A DNA stretch of 64,000 nucleotides from Litorivicinus lipolyticus (GTDB taxonomy: Bacteria; Pseudomonadota; Gammaproteobacteria; Pseudomonadales; Litorivicinaceae). Both the position numbers and the translations under genes were made by a program. Location of the stretch: assembly GCF_009650135.1 (NCBI RefSeq), contig NZ_CP045871.1, forward strand, positions 1-64,000. The letters are read 5' to 3'. The number at the start of each line of letters is the position of its first letter. The stretch's first letter is position 1. The notes beneath the pieces are model-generated. The model worked only from the letters and a program-made list of their open reading frames with translations, was not told the DNA's origin and searched no databases. Positions 8,923-17,562 of this stretch are shown here, one piece after another.

Positions 8923-9338
8923 AAGCCACGGTGAACCAGCGCCACCACCAGCGCCAACATACCGGCGATGGTGGCGGCAAAGGTCAGGCGCATGCCACGC
9001 GCGCGGTTGCGAAAATCAGTCTCGCTTTCGCGCGGATTTTGAATGCCGTTGGCGTGAAACAACCGGCCAACCAGTAAAATCAGCACCGCAATCGATGCCA
9101 GCAGCGCATAGCCCAGGGCAAAGGTGATGGCCGGCGCGATCAAATTAATCGGCGTGTTTTCAATAAAATTGCGATGCGCCGAGACCGCCCGCTCCATGTC
9201 ATCGCCTTTGATCCCGATGGCAATTTCGTTACGCCTGCGTTGGCCGATCACTTTCAGCAGCAACCGCCAATTCAGCATCACCAGCGCGCCCAGTCCGGCG
9301 ACAAACAGCAGCGTCCCGACAACGTTCAAAACATCCAT
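8919..9338 (-). CDS. MAPEG-family membrane protein
   Basis: A 139-residue membrane protein with four hydrophobic segments. It carries MAPEG-family landmarks: the RRNEIAIGIKGDDMERAVSA loop (Arg/Asn/Glu-rich, about residues 35-55), followed by the HRNFIENTPINL helix. MAPEG proteins are glutathione-dependent or eicosanoid-metabolising enzymes in eukaryotes. The bacterial forms are mostly uncharacterised. The start is fixed by a strong AGGAGG upstream. Confidence 0.85.
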   Translation of the reverse strand: MDVLNVVGTLLFVAGLGALVMLNWRLLLKVIGQRRRNEIAIGIKGDDMERAVSAHRNFIENTPINLIAPAITFALGYALLASIAVLILLVGRLFHANGIQNPRESETDFRNRARGMRLTFAATIAGMLALVVALVHRGF

Positions 9339-9430
9339 CCTAGCCTCCTTGGTCGGCGCACTATAACGCGCTTGCCTCAGGGTTTTGACGCACCACCGCT
9401 ACGCTCCGATTCCTTGACTACACTGAAGGT

Positions 9431-11926
9431 GTGAAAACTGACTTGCAACTTCGACTCACGGACCAGGAACTGACCCTGTCCGACGGCACCGCCCTGCGAC
9501 TGGCGCTGCCTGGCCCAACGCCGCGCCGTTCACGGGCGCCGTGGTTGTTTATCGGCCTGACATTGGCGCTCGCAGCCTACCTAGGCTGGTGGTCCCAGCA
9601 GCCCTGGCTGTTCATCCAAGGCCCGACTCTAATCAGTCAGCAAACGCCAGCCGGGTTGGCGCCGCTGCTGTGTCAACGCCTGACCGACGATTTGGGACCG
9701 CACCAAGGCGCGTCCGATCCTTGGCTGCCCGCACCGGCCGGTGGCGATTTCAAAGGCCGCTGTCTGGACGGTGCGTTGACACTGGAAACGCTGATGGCCA
9801 AGGGCCTGATATTCATGGGCGCGCCGGTGCCGGTGCTGGCGATGGATGCGATTGCCACCGAACACGAATGGACGCTGCGAGCGCGTCTGAATGGCCAGCA
9901 GCTCACCGCGAATGCTCCGTTGGCCCACGAACTGACCTTGCTGCCGAGTTTTCAACGCTTGGCGTTGGGGTCCGTCAACCCAGTATTCGCAGCCCAGTCA
10001 CAAATTGCCGAAGGGGCGTATGACGCCGCGCTCGCCAGTCTGGCCGTGAGCCACGGCCCCGAAGCCGACCTGACGCGGGCACGCGCTTTGTATTTAGCCC
10101 AGCGCCGGGCCGAGGCGTGGCAGATGTACGAAGGCTACGATGCCGGCGAATACCAGGGCTTGGTGCGCATTGCGCTGGCCCGCATTGCGGCCGACGATGG
10201 CAACACCGAGTCGGCGTTAACCATGCTCGAATCCGCCCACAGCAGCGATCCGCAACTGCGGGTCGACGTCGCCCTGGGTCTGGGTCAAGTGGCGCTCGCC
10301 CAACAGTGGATTGACGCTGTGGAGGGACCGGCGCAATGGCCGCTGCGTGCGCAAATTGCCGCCGCCCTGGGCCAGCACGACGGCGTCATCGCCGCCCTTA
10401 GCCAGCTCCCCAGTCAGCAGCTCAGCAGCGCTCAGCGCACCACCTTAGCCGGCGCGTTGCGCATGCGTGCCCGCTACGAGCAGGCACGGGCACTGATCGC
10501 CGATGTCGATAGCCCCGGCGCCGACCTGGTTCGCGCCCAACTGCAGTTTGACCGCGGCGACGTCGATGCTGCATTGCGCGCAGCCGCCGCCATTGAATTA
10601 CCCGCCGCACGCAACTGGGCCGCTCAGCAGTGGGCCTGGGACAACCAGCCGGCGAACGCGCTCGGGCTAATTCGTGGGGGCGATGACGCCAGCCATGCGC
10701 TGCGATTCGAGGCGCTGTTGGGGCTGGACAATGAAGCCGCCGAACAGGCCGCCGACGCCATGGGCGACGACGTCAGTCGCGCCTGGTCACACGGCCGCTT
10801 AGCGCTGGCGCGTGGCGACACCACCCAGGCGACCGCGATCCAGCAACGACTCGCGAGTCTGAGCCCGGACCACGCCAATCATCTGGGCGCACTGATCAAC
10901 ACCGCCCTGGGCTTTGATGAGGACGCCGCCATCAGTCTGCGCAATCTGCCCAAGACGGCACACTGGTCGCGCCACCGCTTTATCGCCGCGGCCCAGCTGG
11001 GCCAAGCCACCCGATCGCAATTGAGTGCCGGCGAACAACGCCTGGCGCGCGTCGTCACCGTCCAGGTTGAGTACGCCATGGCCCACGATGACGCGGCCGT
11101 CGCCGCGCAGCTCGCGCGCGCTCAGCTGCAAGCCCGCGACGACGCCCCAGGCATGGCACTGTGGCTGGCGCGCGCCTACCGCAGTCAAGGCCTCAACGAA
11201 GCGGCGCTGGACAGTTACAACCAGCTCGACTTGGCTCGCGGCGACGCCGAGCAGGCCGCACAACTGGCTCACGAATTGGGCGCATTTGACCGCGTCAGCA
11301 GCTGGCTGGCCCCGCATGCGACGCAGCTATCGAAGCCCGCGCAAGGGCAATTGTTGAATGCCTGGATTGAAACCCAACAAACCGATGCCGCCGAGGCCTG
11401 GATCCGCAGCGCCGTGGTGCGCGCACCTGATGACGCTCAGCTCTATGTTTACTGGGGCCAAGTGGCCGAGGGCTCGGGGGATTTAATCGGCGCCATCAGC
11501 AAGTACCGCCAAGCCGCGCGTCTGGCGCCGGATTTTGGCCCGGCGCATTTGGCCTGGGCGCTGGCGCTGGAGCAGCGCGGCGAGCGCAACGCGGCGTTCA
11601 AGCGCATGGCCCAAGCGAGCGGTGAATTGAGTGACGATCAATGGATCGCCAAAGCCGATTTTTATACCCGCGCCGAGTACCCGGACCTGGCGGCACAGGC
11701 CCTGGATCAGGCTGACATCGGCGTGCCGGCACTGCGCTTAAAGGTAGCTGCATTGCAGGCCGCCCAAGGCCTAAACCATGCCGCTCACGAAAGCTTCAGC
11801 GCGGCCATGAGCGACGCCGTCGAGGACCCTGCGCTGTGGCGGACCTGGGGTGATTCGCTGGCGGCCCTGGGCCAAACCACCGAGGCGTTGGACAAATATA
11901 AGGTCGCCGTGCGCCTAAGCCGTTAG
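9431..11926 (+). CDS. membrane-anchored TPR-rich protein of unknown function
   Basis: An 831-residue protein starting at GTG. The only membrane segment is near residues 36-54 (PWLFIGLTLALAAYLGWW), after an Arg-rich cytoplasmic tail, so the rest should be periplasmic. From about residue 185 to the end it is a continuous alpha-solenoid of degenerate tetratricopeptide units, rich in Ala, Leu, Asp and Gln. The clearest unit is at about residues 680-740, with the pattern YVYWGQVAEGSGDLIGAISK. No enzyme motif is present. Such proteins usually scaffold envelope or secretion complexes, but no partner can be named from context. It overlaps the convergent sensor-kinase gene by 12 bp. Confidence 0.7.
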   Translation: MKTDLQLRLTDQELTLSDGTALRLALPGPTPRRSRAPWLFIGLTLALAAYLGWWSQQPWLFIQGPTLISQQTPAGLAPLLCQRLTDDLGPHQGASDPWLPAPAGGDFKGRCLDGALTLETLMAKGLIFMGAPVPVLAMDAIATEHEWTLRARLNGQQLTANAPLAHELTLLPSFQRLALGSVNPVFAAQSQIAEGAYDAALASLAVSHGPEADLTRARALYLAQRRAEAWQMYEGYDAGEYQGLVRIALARIAADDGNTESALTMLESAHSSDPQLRVDVALGLGQVALAQQWIDAVEGPAQWPLRAQIAAALGQHDGVIAALSQLPSQQLSSAQRTTLAGALRMRARYEQARALIADVDSPGADLVRAQLQFDRGDVDAALRAAAAIELPAARNWAAQQWAWDNQPANALGLIRGGDDASHALRFEALLGLDNEAAEQAADAMGDDVSRAWSHGRLALARGDTTQATAIQQRLASLSPDHANHLGALINTALGFDEDAAISLRNLPKTAHWSRHRFIAAAQLGQATRSQLSAGEQRLARVVTVQVEYAMAHDDAAVAAQLARAQLQARDDAPGMALWLARAYRSQGLNEAALDSYNQLDLARGDAEQAAQLAHELGAFDRVSSWLAPHATQLSKPAQGQLLNAWIETQQTDAAEAWIRSAVVRAPDDAQLYVYWGQVAEGSGDLIGAISKYRQAARLAPDFGPAHLAWALALEQRGERNAAFKRMAQASGELSDDQWIAKADFYTRAEYPDLAAQALDQADIGVPALRLKVAALQAAQGLNHAAHESFSAAMSDAVEDPALWRTWGDSLAALGQTTEALDKYKVAVRLSR

Positions 11927-13204
11927 CCGCAAGTTGGCGCTGAGGCCATCGCCGACGTTGGTCAGGGTCAGCTGGCCGCCGTGAACGCGCGCAATTCGGT
12001 GCACAATCGCCAGCCCCAAACCGCTGCTGCCGCTGGGGGTCACGCCCTGATAAAAGGGTTCCGCGGCCTGTCCAAGCAAGGTCGGGTCCATGCCGCCGGC
12101 TTGATCACGGACATCAAAGCCGTGGGCCGATTGAAGGATCTGGATGGACTGCCCCGGCTGACTTAACTGAATCGCATTACGGACCAAGTTATCCAGCCCA
12201 ATACGCACCAGCGCAGGGTCCGCCGGACCGTTAAACGTCGGGCCCTGCACGCTCAACTCGATACCCTCGGCCTGGGCTTGCTCACGCCACTCGTCGATCC
12301 ACTGGCCGATGCGCAGCGCCCAACCCTGGGACGTCGGTGCTAACACCCAAGCATCCGCGTCCAACCGCGACAACGTCAGCATCTGTTCTAACAGCGCATC
12401 CAGCGCGCTGATTTGTTGGTGCGCACGCGGCAGTATGTCGCCGGCTTTGTCCGGCGCCCGCTCGATCAAATCCAACACCAACTTTAATCGCGTCAGCGGG
12501 CTGCGGACTTCGTGGGAGATCATCCGCGTCAGTGCGCGCTGCGCTTCAAGCTGGTCGCGAATACGCCCGGCCATAGCGGTCAATTCACGCGCCAAGTTGC
12601 CGGCCTCATCAGCGCGTTCAGTGGTGCCACGCGGGGCCGGGGTGTCCAAATCACGCCCCAGCGCACCGGCCCAGCGGGTCAGGGCCACAATCGGCCGGCT
12701 TAAGTGGCGCGACAACCCGTAGGCCAGCACCGCCGCCACCAAGGCGCCGATCATGACGAACCAAAACAGGCGTTGTTCGGGCGGTTCCTGGGCGATTCGC
12801 GGCTGGCGCGTGACCAAAAACATTTTCAGCGGCTGATCGTCTAAGAACACCAAGGCCGGCCCTAAAAAAACGCGCCCGCCATCAATCCACATGCGCGGGG
12901 CCGAGGGTTCCGAGTCCTCGGCAATGTCGTCCAAGAACGGCCGACGCGGGCCAATCGGCTGGTTGTCCATCGAATAAAGATACGGCCGCAGGCGACGCGA
13001 TTCGAGACTGTCCAGACCGGCCAAACCGTCGCGCGCCAACTGCGCGTTGACGACCTGAGCGACCCGCCCCAGCACCGCAGCACCGGCGGGATCAACGTCG
13101 CTGGATGGAATTTCACGCAGCACATGCGTCAGCATGCCAACGGTGGCGGCGACCACCACCAGCGCCAGCCAAAAGCCGGTAAAGATGCGCCAAAATAGGC
13201 TCAT
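11915..13204 (-). CDS. cpxA: CpxA-like sensor histidine kinase
   Basis: A 429-residue inner-membrane kinase. TM1 is at about residues 7-27, a periplasmic sensor of about 115 residues follows, TM2 is at about 145-165, then a HAMP linker and the phospho-accepting H-box ISHEVRSPLTRLK (His about 238). The N-box is NLVRNAI, and the G-boxes are DQAGGMD and GSSGLGLAIV. The H-box sequence, gene order and facing CpxP-like gene fit the CpxA envelope-stress sensor. The periplasmic domain is diverged. It overlaps the response-regulator stop by 4 bp. Confidence 0.8.
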   Translation of the reverse strand: MSLFWRIFTGFWLALVVVAATVGMLTHVLREIPSSDVDPAGAAVLGRVAQVVNAQLARDGLAGLDSLESRRLRPYLYSMDNQPIGPRRPFLDDIAEDSEPSAPRMWIDGGRVFLGPALVFLDDQPLKMFLVTRQPRIAQEPPEQRLFWFVMIGALVAAVLAYGLSRHLSRPIVALTRWAGALGRDLDTPAPRGTTERADEAGNLARELTAMAGRIRDQLEAQRALTRMISHEVRSPLTRLKLVLDLIERAPDKAGDILPRAHQQISALDALLEQMLTLSRLDADAWVLAPTSQGWALRIGQWIDEWREQAQAEGIELSVQGPTFNGPADPALVRIGLDNLVRNAIQLSQPGQSIQILQSAHGFDVRDQAGGMDPTLLGQAAEPFYQGVTPSGSSGLGLAIVHRIARVHGGQLTLTNVGDGLSANLRLTA

Positions 13205-13869
13205 TCAGGCTCGACCCATTGGTAGCCACGGTTGCGCAGGGCAACGATTTTCGGCGCGCCCTGACCCTCGCCAAGTTTTTTACGCAGCCGCGATATGTGC
13301 ACATCGATGGCACGATCATAGGGCCCCAACGGTTTGCCCAAGGCGCTCTCGCTGAGCTCGTCCTTGGACACCGGCTCGGGTGATTTGGCCAACAATAAAT
13401 CCAGCAAATCGAACTCGGCCGCGGTGACATCGATTAAGTCACCGGACAACTTGGCCTCGCGCCGGGCATGGTTCAACACCATGGCCGAATCATGCACCGC
13501 AACCTGGGCATGGGCACGGCGCAGCACCGCACGGATGCGCGCGGTCAACTCACGCGTCTCGAACGGTTTTGGCAGGTAATCGTCCGCCCCCAACTCCAAT
13601 CCCAGCACCCGGTCCATCGCCTCGCCACGGGCGGTCAGCATGATGACCGGTAAGTCCGGGTGGGCCTCGCGGATTTCACGCAACAAGTCAAAGCCGTTGC
13701 CGTCGGGCAGGCCGACGTCCAACAAGACCAGACTTTGCGGCTTTTTCAAACACTCACGCGCGGCTGCCAAACTGGGCGCCTGCTCAATTTCAAACCCTTC
13801 AAAAGCCAGAACCTGTGCCAACAAGTCAGCCAGATCCGGGTCGTCTTCAACCATCAGTAATCGATTCAT
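13201..13869 (-). CDS. cpxR: CpxR-like response regulator
   Basis: An OmpR/PhoB-type regulator. The receiver domain has acidic pocket VEDDPDL, phospho-acceptor LLDVGLPDGNG and conserved LTARGE and KPF. The C-terminal winged helix ends GEGQGAPKIVALRNRGYQWV. I place the start at the ATG giving MNRLLMVEDDP, which aligns with E. coli CpxR (223 residues here). An in-frame ATG 12 codons upstream (13905) is possible but would leave no room for a promoter. A perfect CpxR box lies 42 bp upstream, suggesting autoregulation. Confidence 0.85.
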   Translation of the reverse strand: MNRLLMVEDDPDLADLLAQVLAFEGFEIEQAPSLAAARECLKKPQSLVLLDVGLPDGNGFDLLREIREAHPDLPVIMLTARGEAMDRVLGLELGADDYLPKPFETRELTARIRAVLRRAHAQVAVHDSAMVLNHARREAKLSGDLIDVTAAEFDLLDLLLAKSPEPVSKDELSESALGKPLGPYDRAIDVHISRLRKKLGEGQGAPKIVALRNRGYQWVEPE

Positions 13870-13910
13870 AGTGTGCAGTCTGTCGCTAATTGGAGGCGCT
13901 GACATTGTTC

Positions 13911-13925
13911 TTTACAAAGCTTTAC
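13911..13925 (-). promoter_or_regulatory. CpxR box between cpxR and the cpxP-like gene
   Basis: The minus strand reads GTAAA-GCTTT-GTAAA, an exact match to the E. coli CpxR consensus GTAAA-N5-GTAAA. It sits in the short intergenic region shared by the divergent regulator and CpxP-like genes and could serve both promoters. Confidence 0.75.
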
Positions 13926-13992
13926 GGCGCGATACCCAAGTTCATGGTGGTACCGCGCATAGTGCACTCATCAACTACGAGGAGCACCACCC

Positions 13993-14307
13993 ATGAAGAA
14001 AATTGCAATGATCTCTGCGTTAGTCGTCGCCACTGCCACCGCCGGTTTCGCCGTCGCTGATGGCCGCGGGGATCGCATGATGAAAGGCCTGGATTTAACC
14101 GATGCCCAGCAAACTCAAATGATGGAATTACGCGATCAACAGCGCGCCACCATGCAGGCGATGCACGCCGCATTTAGCGCCAACGTTCGGGCCATTTTGA
14201 CACCCGAACAGCAAGTGACCTTTGATGAGCGGATGCAAAAGCGTCAGGCCAAAATGGAAAAGCGCGACGGCAAGGACGGCTACGGCATGAAGGGCGATCG
14301 TAGCTAA
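13993..14307 (+). CDS. cpxP: Spy/CpxP-family periplasmic protein
   Basis: A 104-residue exported protein. A signal peptide (MKKIAMISALVVATATAGFAVA) is followed by two LTxxQ family motifs, LTDAQQ (about residues 33-38) and LTPEQQ (about 69-74), and a charged helical tail with many Met and Lys. CpxP and Spy are periplasmic chaperone-like dimers. CpxP also inhibits CpxA. Divergent placement from the Cpx-like system across a perfect CpxR box supports the CpxP role. The protein is shorter than E. coli CpxP (166). A strong ribosome site (GAGGAG) precedes the ATG. Confidence 0.8.
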   Translation: MKKIAMISALVVATATAGFAVADGRGDRMMKGLDLTDAQQTQMMELRDQQRATMQAMHAAFSANVRAILTPEQQVTFDERMQKRQAKMEKRDGKDGYGMKGDRS

Positions 14308-14322
14308 TTCAACCACCACATG

Positions 14323-14354
14323 GGCGGAGCGTCACCCGGCGCTCCCGCCATTTT
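14323..14354 (+). terminator. terminator after the cpxP-like gene
   Basis: A GC-rich stem (arms 14323-14331 and 14340-14349, one bulged base) is followed by a short T-run (14351-14354), 15 bp after the CpxP-like stop. The T-run is weak, so termination may be partial. Confidence 0.5.
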
Positions 14355-14377
14355 GCATACAGTGCTAGGCTTCGCCC

Positions 14378-16411
14378 ATGCACATACCCCAGCACCCCAG
14401 TCGCCCCACCCACCGCACCTTTCACGGCCAACCACTGACCGATCCTTACCCGGACCTGCGGCCGCACAATTGGCGTGAAGCCCTCGACGACCCGGCCCTA
14501 CTACCCGAGCCCATTACCCAGCTATTGGATGATGAAGCGCGCTACGCCGCGCAATTTACCCAGCTCGAGGCGGAAGCGGCCTTGGTCGACGAATTCAAAT
14601 CGCGCATGGCGCCGGCCCCAATCGGGTTGGAGACGCCCCACGACCATTGGCATTATGGCTGGCACTACCAAGACGGCGCCGACTACCCCTGCTATACCCG
14701 CCGCCGCGACGGCAGCGACACCCGCGAAACCTATTTCGACGGCCCGGCCAAGGCCCGCGGCTTCGAATTTTGGGATCTGGGCTGTGTCGAGCACGCCTGG
14801 GACCATGAATGGATTGCCTACAGCGTCGACACCGATGGCAACGAGCGCTATCAGCTGCACGTCGCCCGTCCCGGCGGTGATGCCGAGTTTTCGATCGGCG
14901 ATGCCCAGGCGCAAATGGTCTGGACCCACGATGGCGACCTGATTTATGTCTGGCTGGACGCCGAAAGCCGCCCACGCGAAGTGCGGCGTTGGAATTTTAT
15001 CCGCGATGAAATCACGCTGATCTATGCCGAGCCCGACACCGGCTGGTTTTTGAGCCTGGCGGAAACCCAAGACGGACGCTTTGGTATTGTCAGCGCCCAC
15101 CAGCACCAGGTCAGCGAAGTGCGCTTGCTGGACCTGGCGGGTGGCGAGTTATCCGGACCGATTTGTGACCGCGACCAGGGCCGTGAATACGAGGTCGAAA
15201 CCCACCGCGACCGGCTGATTATCAAGTCCAACCACGAACGCGCTGATTTCGCCCTTTACCAGGCCGACGCGGCGCAGCCGCACGACTGGCAACCGCTGTA
15301 CGCACCCGAGCATGGGCTGCTCGACGACTGGGCGGTGCTGGATGACTTTTTGATCGTGCTCGAAAGCCGTGATTTTGTGCCCGCGCTGCGCTGGCGCCGC
15401 CACCAGGACCGGACCTGGCAGAGCCTGTCACCGCCCGAGCCGATCTGTGATTTGGGATTAATCGGCGTACTCGAAAGCCATCAACAGTGGCAGCGACTGG
15501 GCTTTTCATCGCCACGCCACCCGGCCGAAACCTGGCAATTGGATTTGGACAGTGGCGCCGTTCGCACGCTCAAAACCGAAACCCTACCGTGCGGCCACAA
15601 CCCCGACGATTACCGGGTTCGTCGGGAATGGGCCGTCAGTCCAGACGGCACACGGGTGCCGCTGACGGTGCTGGAAATGGCCAACCCACCCAGCCCGGCG
15701 CCAACGCTGCTGTATGGCTACGGGGCCTATGGCGTCAGCTTGGAACCGGCGTTTTCGCGCCACCGTTTAAGCCTAGTCGAGCGCGGCGTGTGTCATGTCA
15801 CCGCCCACGTCCGCGGCGGCATGGAACTGGGTTATCACTGGTACGAGCAAGGCCGGGACGCCTACAAGACCAACACCTTTGATGATTTTGAGGCGGCGCT
15901 GGACTGGGTCTTGGAAAACCGCGGCCCGCGCGTGGTCATCCACGGCGGCAGTGCCGGCGGCATGTTAGTGGGCTGTGTGCTCAACCGGCGCGCCGAAGAT
16001 TTAGCCGGGGTGGTCGCGGATGTACCCTTCGTCGATGTGTTGAACACCATGCTGGATCCCGACCTGCCTCTGACACCGCCGGAGTGGCCGGAATGGGGCA
16101 ACCCAATCGAAGACGCCGAGGCGTTCAAACGGATCCAGTCATATTCGCCGTACGACAACGTGCGCCCGCGCGCTTATCCGCCGCTGTGGATTACCGCTGG
16201 GCTGACCGACCCGCGCGTGACATTTTGGGAGCCCCTTAAATGGTGCACGCGGCTGCGTGCCGCCCAAACCGGCAACGCGCCGATTGTGCTGGCCATGGAA
16301 GACGCCGGGCACGGCGGCGCCAGTGGACGTTTTGGCCATTTGGCCGACGTCGCCCAGTGCTACCGCTTTATTTTGGATCAGTTGACGCCCGGCTGGGCGC
16401 CACCGGATTAA
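14378..16411 (+). CDS. ptrB: oligopeptidase B (prolyl oligopeptidase family S9)
   Basis: A 677-residue serine peptidase without a signal peptide, close to E. coli PtrB (686). The N-terminal beta-propeller (about residues 75-415) gates a C-terminal alpha/beta-hydrolase domain. The catalytic Ser is in HGGSAGGML (about 525), Asp in TAGLTDPRVTFWEP (about 611), and His in EDAGHGGASGRF (about 646). The segment WYEQGRDAYKTNTFDDFEAA and the triad surroundings match PtrB better than prolyl endopeptidase. It should cleave short peptides after basic residues in the cytoplasm. Its stop overlaps the convergent gene by 4 bp (TTAA). Confidence 0.88.
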   Translation: MHIPQHPSRPTHRTFHGQPLTDPYPDLRPHNWREALDDPALLPEPITQLLDDEARYAAQFTQLEAEAALVDEFKSRMAPAPIGLETPHDHWHYGWHYQDGADYPCYTRRRDGSDTRETYFDGPAKARGFEFWDLGCVEHAWDHEWIAYSVDTDGNERYQLHVARPGGDAEFSIGDAQAQMVWTHDGDLIYVWLDAESRPREVRRWNFIRDEITLIYAEPDTGWFLSLAETQDGRFGIVSAHQHQVSEVRLLDLAGGELSGPICDRDQGREYEVETHRDRLIIKSNHERADFALYQADAAQPHDWQPLYAPEHGLLDDWAVLDDFLIVLESRDFVPALRWRRHQDRTWQSLSPPEPICDLGLIGVLESHQQWQRLGFSSPRHPAETWQLDLDSGAVRTLKTETLPCGHNPDDYRVRREWAVSPDGTRVPLTVLEMANPPSPAPTLLYGYGAYGVSLEPAFSRHRLSLVERGVCHVTAHVRGGMELGYHWYEQGRDAYKTNTFDDFEAALDWVLENRGPRVVIHGGSAGGMLVGCVLNRRAEDLAGVVADVPFVDVLNTMLDPDLPLTPPEWPEWGNPIEDAEAFKRIQSYSPYDNVRPRAYPPLWITAGLTDPRVTFWEPLKWCTRLRAAQTGNAPIVLAMEDAGHGGASGRFGHLADVAQCYRFILDQLTPGWAPPD

Positions 16412-16815
16412 GCACCGCTCAAATGGGCGCGCATGATGTGATCGGCGAGTTGGCGGGCGCGGTGGCGAGTGAAATCGTCCAGCGTCGGGTTGCGCGCCAT
16501 GACTTTTAACGACTCCCAGTCGGCGCAGTCAAACAGCACCCGGATTTGGCTCAGCGGCAGATCTGGACGCGCGGCGGCATCGGCCAACACCGAGCGTTCG
16601 ATCAGCGTGGTCAGATCGTCCTCGAGCCCGAGGCTGTGGATATCCCTGAGTATGCGTACCAGCTGAGTGCACAACGGCAAGGCGTGCACCGCCGCGTGAA
16701 AGCGCTGAATGACGGGTTGGTAATGCTCCGGCGCCAACCCCGTACACGCATAGTCGAGGGCTAAATCAGCAATCGCCCGAAGTTGTTCGCACAGCGGTTC
16801 AGTTTTAACCGGCAT
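16408..16815 (-). CDS. small protein of unknown function
   Basis: A 135-residue soluble, predicted all-helical protein. I do not recognise a family. Features are a Cys-containing N-terminus (EPLCEQLRAIADLALDYACTG), an acidic middle and an HRARQLADHIMRAH tail. There is no signal peptide or membrane segment. Codon use matches the neighbours. It lies 54 bp downstream of pgl on the same strand and could be the last gene of the zwf-pgl transcript. Confidence 0.55.
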   Translation of the reverse strand: MPVKTEPLCEQLRAIADLALDYACTGLAPEHYQPVIQRFHAAVHALPLCTQLVRILRDIHSLGLEDDLTTLIERSVLADAAARPDLPLSQIRVLFDCADWESLKVMARNPTLDDFTRHRARQLADHIMRAHLSGA

Positions 16816-16869
16816 AGATGTCCCATAAAGCGGGTCATCCTGACCGATTATTCCCTGGTGCTTGGATTA

Positions 16870-17562
16870 TCAGGGTGCGTAGTAAATCGCACAAGGCGCG
16901 GTCGCCCGCAGCGCGCCACGAATCGGCATGTCCGCGACCGGACCGTCTTTCAACGCCGCCTCCAATACCGCGCGTTTGCTGGCGCCACAGGTCAGCACCA
17001 CGATGTAGCGCGAGTTAATCACACTCGCCAGCGATAGGCTCATGCGTGCGTAGGGTGCCGTGGTCGGATTGACCGCCACCACCACATCGTCCGTGGTCAA
17101 GGCCCGGCCAAGTTCTTCGGAGCACGGGAACAGACTGGCGGTGTGCGCGTCCTCACCCATACCCAGCAGCATCACATCGCACGGCCAAGGCAACGCAGCG
17201 TAATCTTGGTTGCGCTGAGCGACGCCGGCCTCGGGCGATGCGTGCGGCGTTTTCATCGGCACGAACTGGGCGTCGACGGCTTTATTTTGCAACAGCAATT
17301 CACGCACCAAGCGTTCATTCGAATCGGCGCTGAACTCGTCAACCCAGCGGTCGTCGACCAAACCGATGCGCACGTGGGCCCAGTCGATCGGCGTGTTGGC
17401 CAACAGCGGGAACAGAGTTTTCACCGTGCTGCCGCCGCTAACCGCCAAAAAGGCGATGCCACGCTGTTGGATGGCGCCGTGCAAGCGCGCGCAAATATCC
17501 GCGGCCAGGTCACGCATCAAGGTATCGCGTTGGTCGCGTACGACCCAGTTCACTTCACTCAT
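16870..17562 (-). CDS. pgl: 6-phosphogluconolactonase
   Basis: A 230-residue DevB-type lactonase. It hydrolyses 6-phosphogluconolactone to 6-phosphogluconate, step two of the oxidative pentose-phosphate and Entner-Doudoroff routes. Family motifs are AVSGGSTVKTLFPLL (about residues 38-52), IGLVDDRWV (about 72-80) and MLLGMGEDAHTASLFP (about 135-150). I start it at MSEVNWVV, whose ATG overlaps the end of zwf by 8 bp. The longer open frame upstream only shadows zwf. Coupled translation with zwf is likely. Confidence 0.92.
   Translation of the reverse strand: MSEVNWVVRDQRDTLMRDLAADICARLHGAIQQRGIAFLAVSGGSTVKTLFPLLANTPIDWAHVRIGLVDDRWVDEFSADSNERLVRELLLQNKAVDAQFVPMKTPHASPEAGVAQRNQDYAALPWPCDVMLLGMGEDAHTASLFPCSEELGRALTTDDVVVAVNPTTAPYARMSLSLASVINSRYIVVLTCGASKRAVLEAALKDGPVADMPIRGALRATAPCAIYYAP

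Noticed and set aside
14522-15106. Antisense open frame of 194 codons inside oligopeptidase B
   Set aside because: Shadow of a clearly coding sense frame.
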